NCBI RefSeq assembly: GCF_052030545.1
Contig: NZ_JBPDIH010000014.1
Location: forward strand, 31,484-95,483
Direction: 5' to 3'
DNA: 64,000 bases
Source of the DNA: CANMXU01 sp052030545
Lineage (GTDB): Bacteria; Pseudomonadota; Gammaproteobacteria; Enterobacterales; Alteromonadaceae
The notes under the pieces were generated by a model. It searched no databases. It was not told the origin of the DNA and saw only the letters and a program-made list of their open reading frames with translations. The position numbers and the translations under genes were made by a program. This document shows positions 28,249-35,364 of this stretch, in pieces (within the stretch, counting starts at the first letter, position 1; each line of letters opens with the position of its first letter).

Positions 28249-28743
28249 ATGAAAATTACTGATAAAACCGTTGTTCAGTTTCACTACACCTTAAAAGATG
28301 AAGCTGGCGTAGAATTAGAGTCTTCACACGGCAGCGACCCATTAGCTTACTTGCATGGCTATAAAAACATGTTAGTGGGTGTTGAAAATGCATTAACCGA
28401 TAAAGAAGCGGGTGATAAATTTTCAGTAACATTACAGCCTGAAGATGCCTACGGCGAACGCCAAGAAGGTGCTGAACAACGTGTACCAGTAAAACATTTA
28501 CAAGGTTTACCTACGCCAAGTGCTAAATGGAAAAAAGGCATGTCAGCTGTAGTTAATACAGAACAAGGTCAACGCCAAGTCACTGTGATCAAAGCAGGTA
28601 AATTCATGGTAACAGTTGATACTAATCCACCACTTGCTGGCAAAGTATTAACGTTTGATTTAGAAGTGGTTGACGTTCGCGCTGCAACCGATGAAGAAGT
28701 TGAGCATGGCCATGCGCACGGTGTTGGTGGTCATCAGCACTAG
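28249..28743 (+). CDS. FKBP-type peptidyl-prolyl isomerase, SlyD-like
   Basis: A 164-residue protein from ATG 28249; the frame also extends to a TTG at 28234, but the ATG has GGAAAA before it and matches the family start MKITD. The FKBP core (VVQFHYTLKDEAGVELESS, GYKNMLVGVENALTDKEAGDKF) holds an inserted IF flap domain (PEDAYGERQEGAEQRVPVKH), and the C-terminal tail is His-rich (EHGHAHGVGGHQH), which can bind metals such as nickel. It is a cytoplasmic folding helper, with a possible metal-trafficking role. Confidence 0.88.
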   Translation: MKITDKTVVQFHYTLKDEAGVELESSHGSDPLAYLHGYKNMLVGVENALTDKEAGDKFSVTLQPEDAYGERQEGAEQRVPVKHLQGLPTPSAKWKKGMSAVVNTEQGQRQVTVIKAGKFMVTVDTNPPLAGKVLTFDLEVVDVRAATDEEVEHGHAHGVGGHQH

Positions 28744-28779
28744 CACTAATTTAACGGGCATTTTTACATGCTGTTTTCT

Positions 28780-28816
28780 AAAGCTATATAGCAGTGGTGT
28801 TATATAGCTTTTTTAT
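28780..28816 (+). terminator. Rho-independent terminator after the FKBP gene
   Basis: AAAGCTATATA (28780-28790) pairs with TATATAGCTTT (28801-28811) over a 10-nt loop, followed by more T. It also separates the convergent acyltransferase. Confidence 0.8.
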
Positions 28817-28842
28817 TGGGCGAACGCCTTAAATTTTGCTCC

Positions 28843-29955
28843 TTACTCCTTACTCGTTATTATTTTTTCTTGCTTAGGTAACACTTCAATTTTTATCTTT
28901 AATAATTGTGTGCTAAAGCGCTTAAATATAGGTGCAAACTTTAATTCGATGTGTATATGAATTAAATAGGCTAGCACTAGCATGATAACTAGGGTTACCG
29001 GTACAAGCAGATTTATATCAATGTCACTACCGAAGGTATTAAATATCATATAGCCGATAAATTGATGAATGAGATACAAGGGGTAAGTTAAAATGCCCAA
29101 ATAGTAAAATTGTTTTTTTCGTAGCGGGTGATGGTTACAAAAGGCCGTGATACAAAAAAATGCAAAACAGCCACTGTTGATGAGAGCAATGGTCAGTAAA
29201 TCAAAATCAATAGCGAACCATTTTGTCATTAACGATCCAAATAGCGTCGACTGTTTGATGATGTAAATATACGAAAGTATCAGCAAGAGGCTATGATAAA
29301 AGCTATTGCCGTCTCGTCGAATTAAGTAAAATACGCCGCCTGCGGCAAAGTAACCGCTCCAATGCGGAAAAATAGACACCCACATATCGACTTCTTTAGC
29401 CCAAGGGGTGAAAAGTGCCACTGTCGAACTAATAAGTACTGCAGCTAATACGTGTTTACAGTATTTCAGCCATTTTAACAGCAATAATATTAAGACTACC
29501 GCGTAAAATTTTAATTCTAAATAGAGCGTCCAGTAAGCCCAATCGACACGTTCAATATCAAACATAGTGTTTAGCATGGTGATATTGGCTAAAAACTTTG
29601 TCCATGTCATGGTGAGCACGTTAGAGTCAAGCAATACCGCGCTGCCAAGAAATAGAGTCACTAAAGTAGTAAGGCACAAACTAAACCAATAAGCGGGAAA
29701 TAAACGCACAAATCGTGATTGAATAAAGCGACGGGCACTACCATTTTCAATACTCATGAAAATAACAAAACCACTAATAATAAAGAAAAAATTAATGCCC
29801 ATGTAAGCATAACGACTGTAGCTACGAATTGACTCAAAGTCTGCTATTGGCGCAAAACCTTCCATATAACCGGTAAAGGTATAGTGGAAGAACACGACAA
29901 AAAATGCAGAGAAAAACCTCAAAAAATCAATTTCATAGAATCGCGTTTTATTCAT
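28843..29955 (-). CDS. Acyltransferase family 3 (OafA/YrhL type) membrane protein
   Basis: A 370-residue integral membrane protein with about ten helices. The N-terminal family motif is FYEIDFLRFFSAFFVVFFHY, with the family His in the FFHY position, followed by GINFFFIISGFVIF and RRFIQSRFVRLFPAYWFSL. These enzymes move acetyl or other acyl groups onto surface sugars such as O-antigen. The gene is alone and AT-rich compared with its neighbours, as is common for surface-modification genes. The acceptor is unknown. Confidence 0.88.
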   Translation of the reverse strand: MNKTRFYEIDFLRFFSAFFVVFFHYTFTGYMEGFAPIADFESIRSYSRYAYMGINFFFIISGFVIFMSIENGSARRFIQSRFVRLFPAYWFSLCLTTLVTLFLGSAVLLDSNVLTMTWTKFLANITMLNTMFDIERVDWAYWTLYLELKFYAVVLILLLLKWLKYCKHVLAAVLISSTVALFTPWAKEVDMWVSIFPHWSGYFAAGGVFYLIRRDGNSFYHSLLLILSYIYIIKQSTLFGSLMTKWFAIDFDLLTIALINSGCFAFFCITAFCNHHPLRKKQFYYLGILTYPLYLIHQFIGYMIFNTFGSDIDINLLVPVTLVIMLVLAYLIHIHIELKFAPIFKRFSTQLLKIKIEVLPKQEKIITSKE

Positions 29956-30338
29956 TATTTGTACGTTCCTTTACTTAAATAATACTGGTGAGCCAATCGA
30001 GGTACGGTATTGTTATTAGGGCTATTTTAAAAACCAAACCTAACTCGATCTTTCATAGCCTTTCAATTTGTGTGTTTTTATACTATTTCGTAACCAATAG
30101 AAAGTAAAGTATTGGGTCTAATATCGAATTATCGTGAATTCGTTACTTTGAAAGCGATAGATTATTATTTGGTATAGTTAAGTTGGTTTCTAAGATAATG
30201 AAAATATGGGATAGTAAGTACAAGGTTCTAACCTCATTATTTTTTATAAATTCGCTGTCTATAACTAAGCTGTCTATAACTAAGCTGTATAGAACTTAGC
30301 TGTCTAGAACTAAGTGGTTCTTTGCCAAGGAAAGTAAG
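29956..30338. other. Intergenic region between divergent genes
   Basis: A 383-nt AT-rich stretch upstream of both the acyltransferase (minus) and a small membrane-protein gene (plus). It holds the 15-bp tandem repeat listed separately at 30254-30313. I see no supported gene or obvious promoter consensus. Confidence 0.4.
30254..30313 (+). repeat. Four tandem 15-bp repeats
   Basis: Units start at 30254, 30269, 30284 and 30299. The first two are identical (GCTGTCTATAACTAA); the third and fourth differ at three and one positions. The array ends 25 nt before the start of the next gene, so changes in copy number could alter its promoter spacing or leader. Confidence 0.85.
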
Positions 30339-30719
30339 ATGTACTTTATTGCCGCATTTGGTTTATTGATGATGTGCTTGAGCATCATCATGATGGTCAG
30401 CCCAAGTTATTGGTCAAATGCAATTATAGTATTTAGTGAAAAACCTTATTTTCATTGGTTTGAAGTAATAACTAGAGTCATTGCAGGATTTGTTTTTATC
30501 GTTTATAGCCAAACGACTTTGTATCCTCAATTGATTTTGGTTATGGGGTGTATATTAGTTGCAGTTGGGATTGGGCTTGTCGTTACAGGTTCAGCTAAAC
30601 ATCGTCAGTTTGCGGTATGGACTGCCCATAAATTTAAAAATATCTTTAGATCTGCAGGAATGGTTTCATTTGCTTTTGGTGGTTTCTTAATTTACCTATC
30701 AACAAGTATGTTTCAATAA
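30339..30719 (+). CDS. Small integral membrane protein of unknown function
   Basis: A 126-residue protein with four hydrophobic segments, near residues 3-21, 44-60, 65-87 and 106-123. The start is supported by AAGGAAAG just upstream. No catalytic motif is visible. A tandem repeat array immediately precedes it. Function unknown. Confidence 0.6.
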   Translation: MYFIAAFGLLMMCLSIIMMVSPSYWSNAIIVFSEKPYFHWFEVITRVIAGFVFIVYSQTTLYPQLILVMGCILVAVGIGLVVTGSAKHRQFAVWTAHKFKNIFRSAGMVSFAFGGFLIYLSTSMFQ

Positions 30720-30860
30720 GTGTTTAGTCATGGTGCTTTGTTAAACTAATTAATTCCTGTATTGCTAAATAACCCTTGTTTGTCGCCGCTTCTGTTAGTT
30801 AATAAACGAATAGTCATGATGACTTACGATTAAAATGTGATTTTACTACCTGAGATTATT

Positions 30861-31337
30861 ATGAAAATAAAAACCTTTGTTTTACTCGCTTTTTCACATG
30901 TCACTATTGGCGTATTGGGCTTTGCTATAGGCATTTTTTCTTTGCCTATTCTGACCGCGCCGCCTGCACCAACTGATGTTGAAATTAGTGCCATGTCGGC
31001 ACAAAACCAATACAGCGCGCAATTTAAAATTGATTTAAAAGGCAGCGATTTTCTTCACTGGGGAGAAGGTGATGTTTCTCTAGGTGAAAACCATATTACC
31101 TTTAATGGCAAGCTCTCTCCCGGACCGGATTTTAAATTATACCTATCGCCTGAATTTGTTGAAAATGAAGCGGAATTTGAGCAATTTAAATCGTCAATGA
31201 AAGTCGTAGGCGAGGTTAATACCTTTAACAATTTTGTTGTTGAAGTGCCCAGTGATATTGAACTGGCTGAATTTAATACCGTTATTGTCTGGTGTGAAAG
31301 CTTTGGCGAGTTTATCACTTCGGCAAAGTATCGATAG
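30861..31337 (+). CDS. DM13-domain exported protein
   Basis: A 158-residue protein from ATG 30861; the frame extends to a GTG at 30837, but the ATG begins a typical signal/anchor (KIKTFVLLAFSHVTIGVLG). The rest matches DM13: DFLHWGEGDVSL, GPDFKLYLS, VVGEVNTFNNFVVEVPSDI and the terminal TVIVWCESFGEFITSAKY with the conserved Cys. DM13 domains are proposed to take part in redox chemistry at the cell surface or periplasm. The gene lies in a run of small genes and no partner is evident. Confidence 0.75.
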   Translation: MKIKTFVLLAFSHVTIGVLGFAIGIFSLPILTAPPAPTDVEISAMSAQNQYSAQFKIDLKGSDFLHWGEGDVSLGENHITFNGKLSPGPDFKLYLSPEFVENEAEFEQFKSSMKVVGEVNTFNNFVVEVPSDIELAEFNTVIVWCESFGEFITSAKYR

Positions 31338-31377
31338 TAGCCAAATTATTATTTTTAATTAAGGAGTTTATTATCCT

Positions 31378-31632
31378 ATGAAGTTTATTGAGTTAGAAGT
31401 CAAAACAGCTGTTATTGTTCACGGTTTTGACAGTGACAATAAAGAAATAATTGAAGATGTAAACGAAGAAAATTTTGTAAAAAAGCTTATTTCTATAGAA
31501 AGAATTCAATCTATCAGTGAAGATTATGTTTTAGTAACCTCGTCGCACGGTCGCGTAATGTATTGGCAGTATAATTGTTCGATGCAAGAGTTAAGTAATA
31601 AATTGCAGGCGTCTGACTTAATAGTGGCTTAA
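31378..31632 (+). CDS. Hypothetical small cytoplasmic protein
   Basis: An 84-residue acidic protein without a signal peptide or membrane segment. It has a strong ribosome binding site (AAGGAG), a predicted beta-rich core (VLVTSSHGRVMYWQY) and a hairpin just after the stop. I do not recognise a family; the good start signal and terminator make it a likely real gene. Confidence 0.55.
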   Translation: MKFIELEVKTAVIVHGFDSDNKEIIEDVNEENFVKKLISIERIQSISEDYVLVTSSHGRVMYWQYNCSMQELSNKLQASDLIVA

Positions 31633-31680
31633 CAGTAGCTTTGTTCTTCTTTTATTAAAGCTTTAATAACAAAGCTACTG
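31633..31680. terminator. Long hairpin between convergent genes
   Basis: CAGTAGCTTTGTT (31633-31645) pairs perfectly with AACAAAGCTACTG (31668-31680); the centre holds a second palindrome, TTATTAAAGCTTTAATAA. It ends 4 nt before the trmO stop, so it probably serves both directions, though neither T run is long. Confidence 0.6.
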
Positions 31681-31683
31681 GTT

Positions 31684-32427
31684 CTAATTCGATGTTGATA
31701 ATTCGGTGATCGCGGTGACTTCAACGCTGCTCAAAGAGGTCATTTGCCAATTAATATTAAAATGATAAAGCGTCATCGCATAAGCGTTGTTATCAAGCTT
31801 ACTTTTTTTATAAGCAGGGCGAGGATCTTGCGCCAATACTTGTTCAATTAACTGGCTAAGCTCTGGAAATTTTGCTTGTGCTTTAGCAAGAAATTGCTTG
31901 CTGTTTTCATTAAAACTTATTGTTAGCTTACTCTCTGGTGCTTGTTGGGCAAAGCCTGCTTGTGCGTCAGCAATGGCATCTACATAAGGTAAATAAGGTT
32001 TAATATCGATAACTGGCGTTTGATCAAGCAAGTCTAAACCTGAAATAGTTAAATAAACTTTTTTGTTTTTATGCTCAATACCTTCAAGTTTAACCACTGA
32101 CATACCGATAGGGTTAGGGCGAAAAGTAGAGCGGGTTGCTAACACACCGGTTTTTTTATTGCCACCTAGTCGAGGTGGGCGTACTAAAGGCTTCCAACCT
32201 TGCGCTTGCGTGCCATGAAAAATAAAGACCACCCAAATGTGGCTATAATTTTCTAAGTCTCGCACTAATTCTACTTGATTAAACTCGCCAACAAGTTCTA
32301 TTTTCCCTTTTGCCGCGCTCACTAAGCCCGGCTGTCTCGGAATGGCAAATTTCTCTTTATAGGGAGAGTGCACTTTGCCGATGGCTTGCATGGCTATTTG
32401 ATTAGCCGGGGGGATCTCAGCAGTCAA
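31684..32427 (-). CDS. trmO: tRNA (N6-threonylcarbamoyladenosine(37)-N6)-methyltransferase TrmO
   Basis: A 247-residue protein of the TsaA/YaeB family that methylates t6A37 of threonine tRNAs to m6t6A. Motifs: GKVHSPYKEKFAIPRQPGLV at residues 17-36, HIWVVFIFHG, the core TRSTFRPNPIGMSVVKLEGI, and LDLLDQTPVIDIKPYLPYVD. The C-terminal region includes the DPRPAYK segment typical of the enterobacterial proteins. It is 5 nt downstream of rcsF on the same strand, the pairing seen in E. coli, which supports both calls. Confidence 0.93.
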   Translation of the reverse strand: MTAEIPPANQIAMQAIGKVHSPYKEKFAIPRQPGLVSAAKGKIELVGEFNQVELVRDLENYSHIWVVFIFHGTQAQGWKPLVRPPRLGGNKKTGVLATRSTFRPNPIGMSVVKLEGIEHKNKKVYLTISGLDLLDQTPVIDIKPYLPYVDAIADAQAGFAQQAPESKLTISFNENSKQFLAKAQAKFPELSQLIEQVLAQDPRPAYKKSKLDNNAYAMTLYHFNINWQMTSLSSVEVTAITELSTSN

Positions 32428-32432
32428 AATAG

Positions 32433-32828
32433 CTACTCTTGCACTTTAGGTACTTGGATCTGATACGCTTTACCATAACAGACGACTTGGTCAACACAGC
32501 TTTTGCTTTCAATCTGAATACAGCTGGTAAAAATAATGCCATTTGCCCCTTGTTCAAAGGCTTTTTTTCTAGCTTGTGTCCGGGCATTAATTTCATCCGG
32601 CGCTGCCAAATGACTTTTAGCTTGGCAATCGTCGCCTTCAACTAAACCTAATAATTTGTAGTTACCTACTATTTCGCGCTCGTGTTGATAAATGGCGACT
32701 TTACTTGGACTGAAATAGTCACGAAAGTTCTCTTTATCAAGATTGGTTGATACTGAGTAATTTTGCGCGCAACCACTTAATAGCCCGAATACTAACGCAG
32801 CACTAGCTAGGTGCAATTTATGCTTCAT
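32433..32828 (-). CDS. rcsF: RcsF-like outer-membrane stress-sensing lipoprotein
   Basis: A 131-residue lipoprotein with signal and lipobox LLSGC (lipidated Cys near residue 20). The mature domain shares RcsF features: VAIYQHEREIVGNYKLLGLVEGDDCQ, then NARTQARKKAFEQGANGIIF, and four Cys (DDC, TSC, SC, VVC) that form the two disulfides of RcsF. In enterics RcsF senses envelope damage and relays it to the Rcs phosphorelay. No other Rcs gene is in this window. It is co-transcribed with trmO (5-nt gap). Confidence 0.85.
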   Translation of the reverse strand: MKHKLHLASAALVFGLLSGCAQNYSVSTNLDKENFRDYFSPSKVAIYQHEREIVGNYKLLGLVEGDDCQAKSHLAAPDEINARTQARKKAFEQGANGIIFTSCIQIESKSCVDQVVCYGKAYQIQVPKVQE

Positions 32829-32835
32829 AAGTTAT

Positions 32836-34989
32836 TTAACCTTTGGTTAAAACTGGCACAGCGGTCGAGTTGACTTTCTTGCCTTCAATCCAGTACGAAA
32901 ATAAAGTGTCAAGCATACCACTTTGTTTTTTCATACTCAGCCAATTTTGCATAAATAACTCAAATGCATGATCATTTTTATTAATAGGAAATGCCATGGT
33001 TAAGGCTGGCAATTTAGGTTTAGGTGCGATCACCGTATAATTAGGATACAGTAACGTCCACGCTGAAGATGCCGCTGCGCCATACAACAGGCCGTCTACT
33101 TGTTCAGCTTGTTCTCTAAACAATAACCTAGGCGTAGACATTTCCCATGCATTACCTTTTGTAAAAATTCGGTTTATGGCGTCTTTATAGAAAAATGTTT
33201 CAGGAATGCCAATAGTCAGGTCGTCTCGGGTAAGAATTTTGTCCCAATGGGTAAATTCGGCCCGGCGTTCATCTTTGACTAAAAAAGCGATTTCTTGACT
33301 GCTATAAGGGGCGGTTAGCGTAAAATCTTTCATATTATCAGGAATTAGCGGTATGCCTGAAGTAATGTCTAAATAGCCAGATGCTAGTAGTGGTTTGGCT
33401 TGGTCATGATAAATTTTCACAAATTCAATATCAACGCCCAGATCTTTGGCGAGCTGATTCATTATTTCGATATCAAAACCGACTAACTTTCCATTTTTGT
33501 TATGAAAAGAGTAAGGCAGATCATCACGAAAATAGCCAACACGTAAAAAGCCACGTTGCTGAACCCGTGTTAATACATTGCTAAATGGCTGTACTTTACT
33601 GGCAGTTTTGGCAGGTGATTTTTTGTATGTCGATTTAATATCTGGATAAATGAAATCGCGTTCAATAAATAAATCGTAACCATGATATTGGTAACTAATT
33701 TCACTGAACGTGATACGTAAGCCTAAAAACACCATGATCGCCATTAACGGCAGCACCATTAAGTTAATCGATAATCGACGCCAATTAACGGTAACCTTAT
33801 TTGTTAGCGTCACAGCGATAAGCAAAGGTGCTGAACAGGCAAAAGCTACGCTGAGTAGGGCATTTAGGCGGCTTACAATCAGATTTTCAGAAAGTACAAA
33901 AAAATCAAACATGGCACTAGAAACATTGAATAACTCAAGTAAGTGCGGCATGGCAATAATTGGCGTACCAAAAAGCTGCGGCATACCAAAGACAATTAAA
34001 TTAATATAGTCGGTTTCTGAAATGTATGCGCCAGAAAACCAAGCAGCGAATAGGGTAAATAACAAGGCTAAAAGTTTGCCGCCAACAGGTAAGCTAAAAG
34101 TAATTGGCACAATAATATTAGGTAATTTAAGTAGATCTTTATTCGGGTGCTCTAAGCTGGCTAACATTAACTTTAATTTTTCGACTATGGTTGGAACAAC
34201 CACAATAAAACTGCCGGTAGCAAATGCGGTCACCATAGCTTCTCGTGAAACTTCAATCACCTGTTTATGGCTAAATGGGGTAAATATTGTCACCAGTGCT
34301 GGCAATACTGCTAACGACAAAAAGAGTACTAGCGCAATTGCTGTGGTGATGTACACCGTTAAGCCATTTACGTCGCTTGGGTCTATCGTTACCGCGGCTC
34401 GAAAAGCAATGCAAAATACGCCAATTGGCGCTACATAGCGCATAACTAAGCTACTTACGTTGGCAATGGCCATTTTAAAGGTTGATAAAATCAGTAAGGT
34501 ATATTTTTTATTTTTCGACAGCATTAAGCCAATACCGACAAATACGCTAAAAACAACAACTGAAGGAATAACCGCATTGGCGAAGGCGTTAAAAGGGTTT
34601 GCTGGAATAAACAAACTGACTAAGTCGAGTTTTGGTGTTGGCTGTTCGGTGCTAGCACTGTAAAAGTCAGCATTGCTCCAATTTGGAAATGCAATTGGTG
34701 CGAGCAAGATAAAAAATAGGATCACCGACGTTAATGCGACTAATACCGCAATGGTTTGTTTAACTGAACTTTTTGCGCGTAAAACAGATAAGCCACCTAA
34801 ACCGCAAATAAGTGATAACGAGATATAAGGCAGCGCGGTCATTTGTAACAACAAGACAAAGGCGTTCGCGATGCTGTCTACCCCAAAAATAACACTATTT
34901 GAAAAGCTGCCAAAGACAAAGCCAGCTGACATGGCGAATAAAACTTTTACCGATTGAGGTATGTTAGACAATTTCATGTAATTACACAT
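32836..34989 (-). CDS. Dicarboxylate/amino-acid:cation symporter fused to a family 3 periplasmic solute-binding domain
   Basis: A 717-residue two-part protein. Residues about 5-425 form an SDF-type (DctA/GltP) symporter with many helices, including FATGSFIVVVPTIVEKL and SLPVGGKLLALLF. Residues about 455-705 form a complete SBP_bac_3 domain (RVQQRGFLRVGYFRDDLPYS, GKLVGFDIEIMNQLAKDLGV, LDITSGIPLIPDNM). The reading frame is continuous, so the fusion is real in this sequence. The binding domain would lie in the periplasm and feed or gate the symporter. Starts at 34989 or 34977 are both possible; neither has a strong ribosome binding site. The likely ligand is an acidic amino acid or dicarboxylate. 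Confidence 0.85.
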   Translation of the reverse strand: MCNYMKLSNIPQSVKVLFAMSAGFVFGSFSNSVIFGVDSIANAFVLLLQMTALPYISLSLICGLGGLSVLRAKSSVKQTIAVLVALTSVILFFILLAPIAFPNWSNADFYSASTEQPTPKLDLVSLFIPANPFNAFANAVIPSVVVFSVFVGIGLMLSKNKKYTLLILSTFKMAIANVSSLVMRYVAPIGVFCIAFRAAVTIDPSDVNGLTVYITTAIALVLFLSLAVLPALVTIFTPFSHKQVIEVSREAMVTAFATGSFIVVVPTIVEKLKLMLASLEHPNKDLLKLPNIIVPITFSLPVGGKLLALLFTLFAAWFSGAYISETDYINLIVFGMPQLFGTPIIAMPHLLELFNVSSAMFDFFVLSENLIVSRLNALLSVAFACSAPLLIAVTLTNKVTVNWRRLSINLMVLPLMAIMVFLGLRITFSEISYQYHGYDLFIERDFIYPDIKSTYKKSPAKTASKVQPFSNVLTRVQQRGFLRVGYFRDDLPYSFHNKNGKLVGFDIEIMNQLAKDLGVDIEFVKIYHDQAKPLLASGYLDITSGIPLIPDNMKDFTLTAPYSSQEIAFLVKDERRAEFTHWDKILTRDDLTIGIPETFFYKDAINRIFTKGNAWEMSTPRLLFREQAEQVDGLLYGAAASSAWTLLYPNYTVIAPKPKLPALTMAFPINKNDHAFELFMQNWLSMKKQSGMLDTLFSYWIEGKKVNSTAVPVLTKG

Positions 34990-35215
34990 TTTTTAAAGGG
35001 GCGCAAAGCTAAACTAATCACCCATACGGGGTTAGTCTCGTAATCAAAAACAAGTGATTTAGGCTGCATTTAAAACCCATCTCAGCAGAATAGCTATCTT
35101 GGTTTTGTGTTCTTTTGTAAACGTTTTTTCTGGTGTTTTGTAACGCTCTTTATGAGGAGTTTTAAACGTCGTTTATTGTGATAAATTTAGAAGGGAAATG
35201 TCGATAAATGATGCG

Positions 35216-35245
35216 AACAGCCCTAAGGCTGGCGCTGTTTTTTTT
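35216..35245 (+). terminator. Plus-strand terminator-like hairpin
   Basis: AACAGC (35216-35221) pairs with GCTGTT (35234-35239), with an alternative inner CAGCC/GGCTG stem, followed by eight T. No plus-strand gene ends here, so it could end antisense or small-RNA transcription. Confidence 0.45.
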
Positions 35246-35272
35246 AATACATTTGCGTAAAAACGAGATAAA

Positions 35273-35310
35273 AAAATAGCGAGACTGAAAAATGTCAGTG
35301 TCGCTATTTT
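35273..35310 (-). terminator. Rho-independent terminator of metG
   Basis: Read on the minus strand, AAAATAGCGA plus CACTGA folds back on TCAGT plus TCGCTATTTT, then T. It lies 55 nt after the metG stop. Confidence 0.8.
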
Positions 35311-35364
35311 ATTTGTTTATCTCACGCATTTTTTATACATGCGATGAAGCAATAAGTTGTATGC

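Larger units (their letters stand above)
34990..35364. other. Intergenic region between the symporter fusion and metG
   Basis: 375 nt with no supported gene. It holds two hairpins, the metG terminator (35273-35310, minus) and a plus-strand one (35216-35245), listed separately. AACGCTCTTTATGAGG at 35142-35157 resembles half of the ECF-type element found near 51.5 kb but lacks the upstream GG element. Confidence 0.4.

Noticed and set aside
35142..35157. AACGCTCTTTATGAGG resembles the right half of the ECF-type element and its flank at 51.5 kb
   Set aside because: The upstream GG element is missing at the required distance and no plus-strand gene follows.
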